Positions 37,022 through 49,093 of a stretch of 64,000 nt of DNA are shown here, one piece after another; position 1 is the first letter of the stretch, and every line of letters starts with the position of its first letter. A program made the position numbers and the translations under genes. The stretch lies in assembly GCA_036023115.1 (NCBI GenBank), contig JAYKKT010000064.1, positions 10,376,001-10,440,000 on the forward strand. The letters are read 5' to 3'. Origin of the DNA: Brasenia schreberi. Its lineage: Eukaryota; Streptophyta; Magnoliopsida; Nymphaeales; Cabombaceae. Under the pieces are notes generated by a model. The model saw only the letters and a list, made by a program, of their open reading frames with translations, made no database searches and was not told the origin of the DNA.

Positions 37022-37150
37022 ATACCCCAATCGTTGATGGTCAACCCCAACTTCAACCCCACGGTCGCGAAGAATCCAAGCACCGGCACCATCGATGATT
37101 TTGGACTCAAGTAGCATGTGTTTGGCCTACAGTTATGGCCTTTCCACAAT
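37022..37150 (+). pseudogene. 3'-end fragment of the FLA gene in the right arm
   Basis: About 60-130 bp match the AGP tail and 3' flank of the FLA gene (around 12000-12129) in opposite orientation. No FAS1 domain is present, so it is only a gene scrap. Confidence 0.75.
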
Positions 37151-37638
37151 AATGTTCATCATTTGCTACATTATTCTATCAGTGTAACCATCTTAATAGT
37201 TTAGGTACGAATCCAAATCATAGTCATTTGGATCAAAACTGATTTTGGGTTTCATATATTTTCCCTCATTCTAATAGTGATTAAGGATGGACTGCAATGA
37301 AGAGAAAAATTTAATGACACCAGAAGTAAAACCATGATTAGGAATGATCATTGGATTATTGTGACAAAGAAATTTAAATGTCAAGAAATAATTTTCCCTG
37401 TTGTTTCAATAACATTTTCTTTGCTAAGCTATTTTAAAAAATGTGTGGATCTAGTTCCCGAAGCTTTTGGTAGCACAGATGAGACAACAATGGCTTGTCT
37501 GTGGCTGCGGGAGTAGGAGGAACAGAAGTATCGTGGTGAACACTTCAATGAAGGAAGAATTTTAACCTTTGGATGGGGAGCCGAAAGTTTCATTGACATT
37601 GACATATAAGGTAAACACGAAGGAAACCCTCACAAGTA

Positions 37639-38760
37639 TACAACAACAACAAAGCCTTTTCTCGATGGAGTCGGCTACATGGATTCTTTGTTTTCACGGA
37701 CCCCTATCATGTGGAATGCTAGAAGTTATAGTTTCTTTCCAACACTTTTGTAGTCGTCTTCTTCCTCTTAACATTTTCAAAATTTATTTTTTTACATCTT
37801 CTTACGGGAGGTCTTTTGGTCATCTTTCTACATGTCCAAACCATCTTAAACGATTTTCTCTCATTTTATTATCTATTGATAATACTCCAACTTGGTTTCA
37901 AATAACCTCATTATGTATACGGTCTTTCCTTGTATGATGATCATTCATTCATCTCAACATCTTTATTTATACTACAAACATATTTTGCACATGTTGATGA
38001 TTAATTACCCAATACTCAGAATAATAAAACATAATAGGTCTAATTGTTTCTCTATAATAGTTACCTTTTAATTTTAATGATATCTTCCTATCACACATAA
38101 TACATGATGCCCTTCTCCATTTTAACAAATTAGCATTAATTCTATGCGGAATATCTCCATAAAATTTTCATCACTTTGAAAAATTAACCCTTGGTATTTA
38201 AAACTTCTCTTGTGATGGATTCAATGTGTGTCAATCTTAATTTTTATATCCTCTAAAGACTCAAATGATCAAACCTACATTCCATATATTTTGTTTTTGC
38301 TTTACTAAATCTGAAGTCTTTACTTTATAACGTTTCTTTATAATTTTTTATTAACTTTTTCCTTCCACTCATCTACTAACATAATATCATCTGTAAATAA
38401 TATACACAAAGGTACTTCATCTTAATATGTTTTGTTAATTCATCAATGACCAATATAAATAAATATGTACATAAAGTTGATCCCTTATGTAACCTAAAAT
38501 TAACTTCAAAGGAGTTTGTTATTCTTTCATGAGTTCTCACAAAAGTTTTACACGATCGTACATGATCGTACATGTCTCTTATAAGATTTATGTATATTAA
38601 TAGGATACCTCTCTTTTCCAAGGCTACAAAGAATATTTCTTGGCATCCTGTCATAAGTTTTTTCTAGATCAATAAATATCATGTGAAGGTTCTTCTGTTT
38701 TGCTCTAAAAGGTTTCATAAAACGTCTTAATAGGTGAATCGTTTCAATAATAAATCAAAT
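37639..38760 (-). mobile_element. 5'-truncated RTE-clade LINE, uninterrupted arm copy
   Basis: Counterpart of 9690-11512. The tail with (GTT)n is at 37639-37650. Reverse-transcriptase frames at 38376-38654 read [28 protein letters not shown] and LVIDELTKHI. At about 38440-38455 the sequence runs through without the 670-bp insert found in the other arm. Inactive. Confidence 0.8.
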
Positions 38761-39914
38761 AGGTAAGAGAGTGAGTATCTTGTTTTTTCCCTCTCTTGTT
38801 AAGGATCGTCAGTAAGGTGGAATTTTCCTTAAGCCCATTGTATAATCTTTCATAATCTTGTAGGGCTCTGCCTAACCCATCTTGCGAATAAAAAAAGAGA
38901 AAAGAAGATTGGTTTTGGTTTTACTTTTAGTAAAGTTTTTGGGGTAAGGCCCCCTATTTTGAAAGAACATAAAAAAAAAATTCCTTTCTGTGGGGACCAG
39001 TAGATTTTCAGTCATATACGGCATATTTAGTAGCTCCATAGCAAGGTGAACCATATATACCCGATCAACTAACAAAAAAGGATCTTCCTTTCCAAATCTC
39101 ACTTATGAGATTCTTGTAATCAAATTGCTCCTGTGAGTTTGATGTCTGTGATTGGAGAATACACATTATGAAATCAACAATGCAAATTCTCAAGATATAT
39201 ATTAACATTTCATATTGGAGTGTATACCCTTCTATTGATTTAATATGGAATGCCTACCGGATGATTAGATTCTCTCGCTTTCTTTTTAAGAGAGAGAATG
39301 GGCAAGGCCAAAGCCACATACATGCTCCAGGTACCAAACTCATGACCTTCAATTTGTTAGTTGCCCCCCCTTAGCGAGTTAAGCTATTGCTCTTGTGCAA
39401 TATTTGCTCTTGTGCAATATTTTCATAATTGATTGAATTTCTCATGAATCTTGACATTTACATATAACAAGAAAACAACTCATTGTAGGCTTTGGGTTCG
39501 TACTATCTTGACCCCCAATTGAGTAACTTAGTTAAAATGACGAGAAGTTTGAAAAGGTCAGTCCATTTTGGTCTTAGAGTTATGCAGTGGCAAACTCTTT
39601 TGAGGTGGAGAGAATAACCCCAATTGAATGGTTTCGGGTGGGGACAACCATATATTATAGCCCACGTATCTCACCATTGGCTATATACTTTAAGTTTCAT
39701 TTTTGAAATTTTGGGTGGGACCAGGAGCTACGTGATACTTGTGTTTATGTAGAAGCTTATATCACACTTGACCACACTGTGGAAGCGATGATGTCTTAAG
39801 AATGATTGAGCTTGGTTTTAGGACGGGGAAAACATAATGTCATTTGTCGGGGATGGGATATATCCAACATGACCACACTGTGGAAGCGAGAGCATTTGTT
39901 GGAGTTAACCGACC

Positions 39915-39916
39915 AT

Positions 39917-39955
<39 letters not shown>
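39915..39955. repeat. (AC)n(AT)n microsatellite in the right arm
   Basis: It replaces a much shorter ATAT/GTGT patch at the matching left-arm site (about 8523-8537). Confidence 0.85.
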
Positions 39956-40039
39956 CGCATGTAATTTAAAATATTTTAAGAGTTTTTGAAAAGTAATGAT
40001 CATGCATAAGTGAGGAGTATCGGTCATAAGCATGATCCA

Positions 40040-40043
<4 letters not shown>

Positions 40044-40095
<52 letters not shown>
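40044..40095. repeat. (AT)n microsatellite in the right arm
   Basis: About 52 bp. The matching left-arm site (about 8379-8396) is about 18 bp. Confidence 0.85.
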
Positions 40096-40099
<4 letters not shown>

Positions 40100-41507
40100 A
40101 GAGAAAAAGTAATACATGCACACATCAATTCATGCTTAAACATGCACAAAAATCTCAACCGTTCGATCTAACTTGTATTAGGTGTATTTATTGTGCCTAC
40201 AAAAAGTGCCAATGTATTCTTTTGTTTTTGATATTTGAATTCTAACCATTGATGACAATTGATATTTAAAAACATGTTTAAGCACAGATTGATATGTGCA
40301 TGGACTACCCCTCTCCCTATATATATATATGTAGCAAAACTTGATCATGCTCACACTTACACCTACAATGGCATGAGTGTAATAAAAATGCATTCCATAC
40401 TTTTCCAAAACTCCTTAAAAAATTCAAATTACATGCTCCTTAAAAGCAATGGGTTGATCATGAGTATACAAGTGTCAATATGGATAGAATATTGTTTTCA
40501 TATATATATATATATATATATATAAATTTCAATTATCTAACCTCAAGAATTTTAAATTATTTTGATTAGATTTACAAAAGATTAAAATTTAAATTTTTAC
40601 GAAAGCTACTTTAACTTACAAAAATGTTACTTGGAAGTAGGGTAATGGACATCCGACAACCTCCCATCTCCCCAAACACCTTATTATCTGCAACAGAAAA
40701 AGACCGAGATGCTTTATGTCTAGCTACACACACACATATATATATGTGTGTGTGTGTTCCCACATGAGACGTTTTAGGCCTCAACTACAAATTGTTTATC
40801 CAAGAATACCAATGCCCAGACAACACGGACTTCACGCTGTTCGGGATCGTGCCAAGGTGAGCATAATTCATTCTACAGAGAATCTACCGTATGCATTTCC
40901 CTGCACATAGAAAATGTGCAATCCAGCTGCAATGTGATTTTTCAATTTCATGAATACCTTCAGGCCAGCACGCTGCTCTGGACAAAAACCTATCTAGCAA
41001 TTTAACGAAAGATTTAGATGAAAATTTAATAAATTTCTTTGACTTTTTATTTTAAAACCATATTTTGCTCCTGACTGTAGAATAATTTTTAAAAAGGCAT
41101 GAAATGTATGTTTAAATGTGATGGAAAATACCTGAGATGGATATTGGAGAAACTTCATTATTGGAGAGATGATAGATGGAACTAGAGCGAGTGGAGGACA
41201 CCAGTTCGAAGGAGAAGTGAGCGAATCACCTTAATTTCTCGGAGCACTGACCTCTCCTTAAGAGAGTTGGTTCAGCAAAATATCCGTCGTCCACCTTTTT
41301 AAGTGGGGCGACACAAGTTGAAGGGCATGAGTTCGATATCCCAAATCTCATTTATTACAAGTGAGCAGAAGGAGAGGACAATTGAAGGCCTCTTGCATAT
41401 TTGTCAAACGTAAACCGGAGGCAGAACATTGAACGCTAAAAAAACCACGCGCGCCCCATTTTCTTGCCGTGGACAAGTTGAATGTTCGTTGACATACCTA
41501 ATCCCAC

Positions 41508-41550
<43 letters not shown>

Positions 41551-41865
41551 AGTTGGATGCCACTTGCTTCTGATATTGCATACTTATGTCAATTCCTTAT
41601 CTTGCGATGTAAGTGTTAGTTAAAAAATTGTAACACATAATTCAAATAATGAATGCTTGGTGCATAAATGTTAGTTAAAAGATTGTAGCACAATTCAAAT
41701 AATGAATGCTTGTGTAGGAGGTGAATAGCATCTCCATTAATATATGTGTGTGCACATGTATGTGAAGTCAAAATTTGTTACCCCTAAAATATACAATCTG
41801 GAAGAAATCTTATGAACACACAAGCGCAATATATATAACATACTGCACTTAACTTAATCACTTAA

Positions 41866-42680
41866 TGCAATGAGATAATTTTTTTTGCTTTATCTCTTTA
41901 GATATGGATCACCATATATCTGTTGACGACCTCATCAAGAAGTACAAGCTTAGCATGATACATTGTAGTTTTAAGAATTCTTTAAAATTTTCAAATAAGG
42001 CCCAAGTAAAAATATCTTAGATATGTGGTAGTAATGAACTATCAAAGGCACACGGTTTAACCCTATCTTTAATTTAAAAATCATATGATTTTTCTAGATA
42101 CTGATGTACTTTAAGCACATCTTTAAATTTCTTTACAAAGAGGCTCACTGGAGTTCTAGAATTAAACTAACTAGAGAACATGTTAGATTGTAAAGAGTAA
42201 TAGCAAGCTCAAGACTCATGATTTGACTAAAGATCATTCACCTACTTGCTCTCAAGCATCTTAAGAAACATTGTGTCATCTCATGTTATTGCTTCTCGAG
42301 TTACTTTTTACTCTGCAAGTGATAGAATTATTCCTACAATTTCTCTTGAAAATTAGGATACTGTATATATAAGTCAATGATATGCTTGAAAGACTTTTAT
42401 GTGATATGTCACATACAAAATGGTGAACCGTTTTAGAAATACTTCTTCAATTGTAGTTTTCATAGCTAGATCTTGGTCAATAAAAATAATTTAGCACAGC
42501 CACCCATAGCTTTCAACCATTCTTTAAACAATCATATAAAAGACTCAAAAACACAAACTATTCTCGAAGAATGTATTCTCAAACAAAATATAGAGAGGGA
42601 GAATACACATAAGAAGTCCTGAAAACCAATGCTTGAGACTGCAGTGTGCAGACCTATACACACACACACATATATAACAA
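41866..42680 (-). pseudogene. FAR1/MULE-type transposase remnant, copy 2
   Basis: Direct-orientation copy of 36163-36965 with scattered base changes and small indels. It contains the same region encoding the IDQDLAMK motif (about 42452-42480) and the same terminal segment with aaacactattctcgaagaat-like DNA (about 42545-42600). It lacks the SWIM end present in copy 1 and abuts the right arm without spacer. Confidence 0.75.
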
Positions 42681-43984
42681 GTCCCGTAATGCACGTGTCC
42701 GCCATAACAATGCTAATGTATTATTACAGATCCTCAAGCTAGTAAATCGAAATTTCATAATATATCATGCCTATCATCAGGACACCAAACACATCCATGG
42801 ATAAAATGGCCCAAAGAAATGACGGTGATTTATTCATCTGAATAACTCGCTTTGCAGCATAAAACTAAACCCACTGACTATCATCATTCGACACATCCAA
42901 ATCACAAGAGATTTCATCAAATATAAAGCTGGCACATATTAAAGATAAGCAGCAAAGCTGAACTGAGTACTTCAGAAGCATGACAATCGGAAGGTATTCA
43001 GTATAGAACAGCCTATACACATATACATGTAATTACAAAACTCCCTCAAATCAACGAGGATCACCTTTCATACCAAAACACATCTTTCAAACATTCATTA
43101 GATATTGGAACTAAAATGGTGGCTCCAAGGACCATCAAGATTCATGCTGAATGCATCTAATATGCAACATATCATGACCAAGACAAGCAGGTTTTGATAT
43201 AGCATAAAGTTGCAAGGTAAGTGCAGATTAAGGAGGAATATGCCATCCCATACCAAAACAACCCTTTTTGTTTCATATCATGGATGGTTTTCGTTTTGTG
43301 TGATTTTGAGCAGGGTTAACTATGCTAGGGAATATATATATATATAGAGAGAAACTGGTATATATTAACATACTTAGTGCTAGTAAATCCAAACAAATCT
43401 TAACATCAACCTTTGATGATAGATGATTAAGATTTAAAATTTAAAAAGCAAAAGTGTCCAAGTGAATAAAATGTACTTACAAAAAATACACACGTATTTT
43501 TTACTTTATGGATTCAACTCTCAACTATCCGGCATTGATGATGGGTGGTTGAGATCTGATTTGATTTGCTAACACCTAAGCGTGCTACCATATATGAGTG
43601 TCTATATATATGTTATGGTATTTGTTAGCAACATTCTAGTATATCCAAATAAATCTCAATTATAGAATTTAAAATATAAAAGATTGAGATTTGAATTTAA
43701 GATAGAAATGTGATTTTTGAACTAATTATACTTATAAGAATATACGTATACTTTTTTCTTTTAAAAATCATAATGTTACTAGTATATACTAAGCTTCCTA
43801 TATGTGTGTGTGTGTGTGCATGCATGTAGAGAAACAAAAGCCAAGCCTTTTTTCAAGGATCCTAAATTGTCGTTGAACTTCATTTTGTGTAATGTTATCA
43901 TTTAACTAGAAAACAATATAATGTTTATTACTAAATGAAGGTAAACATCGATTATAATATCCACGATTGATACAACAAGAAAAA
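42681..43984. other. gene-free DNA with a possible MITE (43330-43805)
   Basis: No coding region. The segment 43330-43805 has similar inverted ends (left ctggtatatattaacat, right in reverse complement tagtatatactagtaacat) and AT-rich inside sequence, so it may be a MITE of about 470 bp. This reading is tentative. Confidence 0.35.
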
Positions 43985-44100
43985 AAAGAGAAGCAGGGTT
44001 TCGTTTCCCCCAGTCCATTCCCGAACCAATGAAGCCGGACTGGCTAAGGGGTCGACTAACAAGATGAAGTTCATGAGTCCGATGCCAGGGCCTTTCTGCT
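43985..44100 (+). repeat. tRNA-like SINE fragment
   Basis: It contains ggctaaggggtcgactaaca (A-box side) and aagttcatgagtccgatgcc (B-box side). Similar pieces occur at about 9035-9105 and, as part of the inverted arms, at about 41290-41345. This points to a local SINE family rather than a tRNA gene. Confidence 0.4.
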
Positions 44101-44153
44101 GTTTCGAAAGAAAATTTTAATATTATAAGAAAACGAAGAGAAACAAGATGTAT

Positions 44154-45623
44154 CTAGTTGCTCCCAACCCATTCCTGAACCAAAGAAGCCAGTGTGGTGT
44201 ACGATGAGCCCCCTTCTTCTATGGCTTCCCTCGCTGCCTTTCTCATTTTTATCATCTTCTCTCTCACCTTCTTACCTTCGTCACCTTCCATCAAGCTACT
44301 TACCACCCTGTTGATCTCCTCCGCACTCACCAACCCCCCACTAACGCCCTCACCCTCTTCGCCTAGACCCAAACCCAGACCCATATCCTTAACCAATTCC
44401 ACCGCATTCATTTTCTGTTCAGCGTACAGCGGCCAAGCGATTATAGGCACCCCGAACCAAATGCTCTCGAGGGTCGAGTTCCACCCACAATGTGACACGA
44501 ACCCACCCACCGCAGGGTGTGAGAGAATCTGGATCTGGGGAACCCATTTGGACCATACCAACCCACGCTCACTCGTACGCTCTACGAACCCAACCGGCAG
44601 CACCTCATCCAGGTCTGCATCCATGGGCTCTGCATAATTCGTGGTCCCTCTCGGCCTGACCCGAACTGACCACAAGAACCGTTGTCCACTCAACTCGATC
44701 CCACGGGCTATCTCAGCGATCTGGTCGGCCGGGAACGAACCCGCACTGCCGAAGCACATGAACACCACCGACGACGCTGGCTGCCGATCGAGCCACTTGA
44801 TACATTCATGGTCAGACTCTTTGGTTCTGGTTCCAAGGCCCAACAAGGGCCCGAGCGGGTATATCGAGTTGGGCTGCATGTTGAAATCCTGGGTTAACGC
44901 ACGGATGGCTCCGGGTTGCAACTCTTGAAAAGTGTTGACCAACACCCCATTGAGTCGAGAGTAAAGCACACTGGCTTTCACGAACCAACAGTAGATCGGG
45001 TTCTTCTTTTCCAGGAACGGGTCGGGTAGGGCAGAAACAGGTAACGGGGACACCCCAGGAATGTGGATCTTCTCTTTCACGTCTTTCAAATCGGACTCGT
45101 ACTTCCTGTCCAAGAATGGCGTATGCAACACGAAGGAGAGCGCGCCTGCGCCGGACGTGTAGAAGACGTAGGTGGGGATGCGAAGATCCAAGGCGGCATC
45201 AGTGACCGGAATGCAGAAGCTATCGACAACAAAGGCGGAGATCCTAATGGCAGACGACAAGAGGGATGCCAGCGTCGTGGCGACCGCCGATCTTTGTGAT
45301 TCTATGAAGCGCAGACCTTGTATGACTCCTTCCCCTTCAGGGACGAAATCGGATTGAGGAAGGTGGACAAAGTCGATGTCGAAGCCGGAAGCAGCGAGCG
45401 CTTCCATTTGAGAAGAGATGGCCGACGAGGAAGACAAGAAGAGGGAGGGAAAAGAAGGACGGAGTAAGAGAACGGTGATGCCGAGGCTGTGGCCATTGTC
45501 ATGCAGAATAATTCGCTTGGCGAGCTCAATCATGGAGACGAGATGGCCGTCGCCTGGCGTAGGGAAGAGAACCACCTTAGTCTTCTTCATCATCTCACCT
45601 TCCCGCTTTGATTGGGGGAACAT
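44154..45623 (-). CDS. UDP-glycosyltransferase, family 1, group E (UGT71-like)
   Basis: An intact 489-residue enzyme that transfers a sugar, probably glucose, from a UDP-sugar to a small plant metabolite in the cytosol. The catalytic His27 sits in PTPGDGHLVSMIELAK and its Asp partner is probably D134 in FVVDSFC. The 44-residue PSPG box runs W360-Q403. It includes HCGWNSTLES and ends in PLYAEQ; a final Gln usually goes with UDP-glucose. The middle has WLDRQPASSVVFMCFGSAGS. The acceptor is not predictable. Features such as IPGV-PLPVSALPDPF and NTFQELQPGAIRAL fit UGT71-type group E. In-frame Met11/12 are alternative starts closer to the usual family length. A TATA-like site lies about 70 bp upstream. 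The gene is a single exon, normal for this group, and divergent from the small gene at 46.9 kb. Confidence 0.92.
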   Translation of the reverse strand: MFPQSKREGEMMKKTKVVLFPTPGDGHLVSMIELAKRIILHDNGHSLGITVLLLRPSFPSLFLSSSSAISSQMEALAASGFDIDFVHLPQSDFVPEGEGVIQGLRFIESQRSAVATTLASLLSSAIRISAFVVDSFCIPVTDAALDLRIPTYVFYTSGAGALSFVLHTPFLDRKYESDLKDVKEKIHIPGVSPLPVSALPDPFLEKKNPIYCWFVKASVLYSRLNGVLVNTFQELQPGAIRALTQDFNMQPNSIYPLGPLLGLGTRTKESDHECIKWLDRQPASSVVFMCFGSAGSFPADQIAEIARGIELSGQRFLWSVRVRPRGTTNYAEPMDADLDEVLPVGFVERTSERGLVWSKWVPQIQILSHPAVGGFVSHCGWNSTLESIWFGVPIIAWPLYAEQKMNAVELVKDMGLGLGLGEEGEGVSGGLVSAEEINRVVSSLMEGDEGKKVREKMIKMRKAAREAIEEGGSSYTTLASLVQEWVGSN

Positions 45624-45692
45624 GACTCTCTCTTGTACACAGAGTCTAGGAAAAGAATGGTTGGTCGTTACCGGTGACGCTGCTATGTCTAA

Positions 45693-45699
45693 CTATATA
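45693..45699 (-). promoter_or_regulatory. TATA-box candidate of the glycosyltransferase gene
   Basis: The minus strand reads TATATAG about 70 bp before the first ATG. A start site 30 bp downstream would leave a leader of about 40 nt. This fits but is not proof. Confidence 0.45.
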
Positions 45700-45705
45700 C
45701 TGTCG

Positions 45706-46888
45706 ACCGAAGCAAGCATCCTCTACTAGCTATTTGGGGAGTCGACCGAATCTGCATGACTTATTACTAATATGGAAAGCAGCATTGAAATAATCATTTT
45801 GTATAACTGTGATTGTGCAAATCATGATTTTGTTTCCTAACTTGTCCTTCATGTGATTGTGCAAATCATGAATAATGTATGTGCGCCGTGTGTGTGGAAG
45901 AGAGAGGGGCTCAAGGGATGGCTCAGGACCTCACGTTGGTGCTTCTACTACTGGCTTCCCTGATCCATCCACATCGAGAGGAGAGTAATAAGCTGAACGA
46001 ACAAACAACCTTTACTATTGCTTTGGTAGTTTTTTTTGGTAAACCAACTTCAGCTAGAGGAATGCTAGAGATGTCAATATCGGATGGGCTGGACTGGGAA
46101 AAATGTGGGCCGGCCGACCTCATATATGTATATATCAGTTGGCTGGACCGTTCGTCCTCCTCCTTAAATGGGCTTGAAATGTCTAGCTCGTCCATCCATT
46201 TTTCTACAATCAGGCTCCCGTGTCAGGCAGCACGTTCGGCGGTTTGAACAACTAGAAGCAAAGTGAATTTGAAACGGACCAAAACCGAAACAGATTGAAC
46301 GAGACCCAAAAACTAACTGAACTGAGGCTCACACTCATTTAGTCACCAGAATCGACAATAACAGTTGAAGCTGCCGGTTTGGGTTCTATTTCGTAAGCTT
46401 TCTGATCTTGTTTTTTTTTTTTTTTTTTTAAACCTGAAATTGTAACTTGGACCGAGTGAAACCCGAGACGCCCTTGATTCCGCGTTGAAGTCAGGCCACT
46501 AGGCTAAGTTGAATCCGAAGCCTTTCTGGGAGAAACTCGAATTCAAACTAAGATCGGGAACCAGAAAACGCCCACCGGCACGCAGGAGAGAGAGAGAGAG
46601 AGGAAGAGAGAGAGAGAGAGAGAGGAAGAGAGAGAGAGAGAGAGAGAGCACTCTCTCACAATGCGCCTTGGTGGTGTGAGTGTGTGTATAAGTGAGAAGC
46701 AAAGCGTTGGCAAAAATGGCGCTTCTGAAAAGCCATAGACACCACATTACTTCCCAAAAATCTCTGTGAAACCCAATTGAACCAGAAAACACCAATTTGT
46801 TTCGTCATAAAAGTAAACCCCATCTCTGCAAAGCCCCAGATTTCCTTCTTGTTTCTATAATTGGTGAGTGTTTTTCCTCTTGGTTGCA
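45706..46888. other. intergenic region between two divergent genes
   Basis: It probably holds the upstream promoter parts of both the glycosyltransferase (minus) and the small gene (plus). A poly-T run near 46412-46430 and a GA-rich tract at 46583-46648 are seen. The part around 46650-46888 is probably the 5' leader of the small gene. Confidence 0.5.
46583..46648. repeat. (GA)n tract upstream of the small gene
   Basis: An interrupted GA repeat with GAGGAAGAG units about 240 bp before the ATG at 46889. It recalls the GA/CT tract upstream of the P450 reductase. Confidence 0.85.
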
Positions 46889-47342
46889 ATGGCTACACCA
46901 AGAGAAGCACCTTCAACTCCGCCTCCCATCATCGGGAAGGCCAGCAGGTACACCGCCTTCATAACGCCACCCAAGGCTCAAGAGAGGACGCCGCAAAGCC
47001 GTGCCGCCGGTGTAGCCGCCACTGTTGCAGTTCGAGAAGCTTGGCTGGAGAGTTTGCCGGGGTCGGCGTTCGGGTTCTTCTGGAACGCCGTAGTGAAGGT
47101 TCAGATGGGTAAGGCTGTGCCGCTTTCTTTACGTCTGTCTTTTTCTTCCTTTTCGGTTTCTCCGTTTGGTTCCCTCCCCCATCTCGTGCTGTTTTCTGGA
47201 TGCTTCTTGGTTTATGAGTTTCTGTGTTTTCTTTGCTTTTGTTTTTGGTGAAGTACATTCGGCAGTGGACGAGTATCTGGCGGAATGGTTTGTCCTGAAC
47301 AAATCGAAGTATCAGTGGGCTCTCAATGAGTGCAATGGATAA
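46889..47342 (+). CDS. small uncharacterised plant protein, two exons
   Basis: Exon 1 is 46889-47108 and exon 2 is 47254-47342, split by a 145-bp intron (donor G|GTAAGG, acceptor GAAG). Spliced, they encode 102 residues beginning MATPREAPSTPPPIIGKASR, with a Pro/Ala-rich N-terminal part. The second half is better ordered: GSAFGFFWNAVVKVQM, then VHSAVDEYLAEWF, then LNKSKYQWALNECNG and a stop. I recognise this FFW...DEYLAEWFGLNQSKYQWAL layout as a conserved plant protein of unknown function. The splice is supported because the frame and the family-like sequence continue exactly across it. The unspliced frame runs into a hydrophobic tail that is intron. The Pro-rich part is shorter than in relatives I recall. 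Confidence 0.8.
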
Positions 47343-48624
47343 AGAGCCCACCGATTCTGCCTTTTGGAATTCAGTCTAATACAATATAAAGAGCTTTAGG
47401 AAGTGTTACCGTTCAAACTTGTTCTCTTAGCAGAATATCATTCGGAAATATGGATAAATGAGAGCTACTCAATGTCTTGCGAAAGTGTTAAGCGTCCTTG
47501 GGTTGATACAGAACATGCTTCACTAGCATAATAAGGTGGAAGAGAAGTGGGGAAAAAGGGTCCCTTTATAAAAAAAAAGTCTGTAGGGAAAATATAATTT
47601 GTTAGGCACTGTATTAGCAGTAAGTGGTTCAGCAGTGTGGCCTATGTTTTGGTGGTTCAAGGTGGCTAGCAACTTTACCTTAGACTCTCATTCTGCCCGA
47701 TGAAGGAAGCTTTGACCTTGGCACACAGTGTCAATATTGATACTTCCTCAGTGGAAATCACTTTTGTTTTGCGTATATATGTTAGTCGTTATACTCTCAT
47801 CCTCAGCTAGGAAGCAAGCTATAGACGTCTTTAAGGAATGAGCCACAGGAAGGTGTCACTGGGTCGACGTTCAAAGAACAAAGTGAAGGAATGGATGCCT
47901 CTGTGTTTCTTAAAGCATTTTGAAAATCTTCTATCGTTATTATGATTTGCACGTCATTTGGTTAATTAGCTTTACTATATGATATTGTATTACTTTGAAT
48001 TCTGGTACATGAAAACTTGTTTCCTTAAGGATCCAGTTACATTAAGACGATGAATCCTCTACCAAATAGTTCAAAGATGTTGGCGAGTCGAGTAGCTTTT
48101 AAAAGGATTTTCCTTTCACTTCTTATACGAATATGGTTAAATGGAATCTTTGAGCTGCTTCAGTTGTCCATTTAGAAGGCTATGCAACCATGGGAAAGTT
48201 GATATATCTTTGTGAAATGCCGTCTGGGTTTATTTGGTTCTTGGCATGGTGGTATATTTGTGCTTATTGAGGATGAAGTTACTCTGCATTTTCAATGGTG
48301 AGTTAGAGACTTGCACCGCTCACCTGAACTCCAGGCCAATAAAAATAGTTGTGCCTATGGAACTTACGTTTTGTTAATACCAATGAAATAACCGAAATCA
48401 AGCTTCTCTGATGCTAGGTGGGGTTGGCCACGTTGATTCATACTTGTGTCACCAATCTGATATGAAAGTAATGAAATAATAGGTTCTAATCCACATCAGA
48501 TTGCTTGGCAAATCTCAGCATCCTTTTCACCATTTTATCTAGCAATGTTGTTAATGTTTGCACGTGTGCTGAATACAAGTAGGCCTTTGTAGCTAAAGTT
48601 TTACGAGCTTGTTATGTCCGTGGT
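47343..48624. other. 3' flank of the small gene, no gene seen
   Basis: No supportable coding region up to the copia insertion at 48625. The first few hundred bases are probably 3' UTR. Confidence 0.4.
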
Positions 48625-49093
48625 TGTAAGTAGTGGATGGCCACTCTCGGCCCATTACTAACAATGATCATGAAATACGGGAAGAAGGGTCTTCTTTCCG
48701 GATTTCATGAGATCATATTATTTCGAAAATCAAACGTTTTTGAAACTTGTTTTCTATTTTTGAAAAGTACACACGCATTTCTCGGATAAAGTAAAATGAC
48801 TGTTAAAAATGAAAGCACAAAGAGGAAAACTCAGAAGATAGAAAAGTCATGTATAAATATAAAGAACTATACAGAAAATATAGACAGTGATTCATACTTA
48901 CATTCTTATGAGAAAACTCTCGGTGGGTAACTTAGAAAACAATATATACTCTGCCTTGTTCCAATTCCTTTTACATTATAGGAAATACATAATGAAAATA
49001 AACCAGAAGCAGAATCGAGGGAGATCACAGTCGATTTCTGTTGTACCATAATTGAACCATAGACGGCTTCGATGATCATTGACTATCCCAACA
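48625..49093 (+). repeat. 5' LTR of the copia element
   Basis: Starts TGTAAGTAGTGG and ends CCCAACA. It aligns along its full length with the 3' LTR with many differences (by eye roughly one in seven or eight bases), indicating an old insertion. Confidence 0.85.

Larger units (their letters stand above)
37022..41865 (-). repeat. right arm of the ~4.8-kb inverted duplication
   Basis: Reverse complement of 6678-12129. It begins with a piece of the FLA 3' end, then the shared truncated RTE (without the later insert), then intergenic DNA with shorter microsatellites. It ends at cacttaa (41865), where a second copy of the FAR1/Mutator fragment starts at once. Since the FLA gene body is only at the left locus, the left arm is the likely source and this arm the copy. 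Confidence 0.9.

Noticed and set aside
44194..45357. Several plus-strand open frames across the glycosyltransferase
   Set aside because: Antisense shadows of a GC-richer, intact gene.
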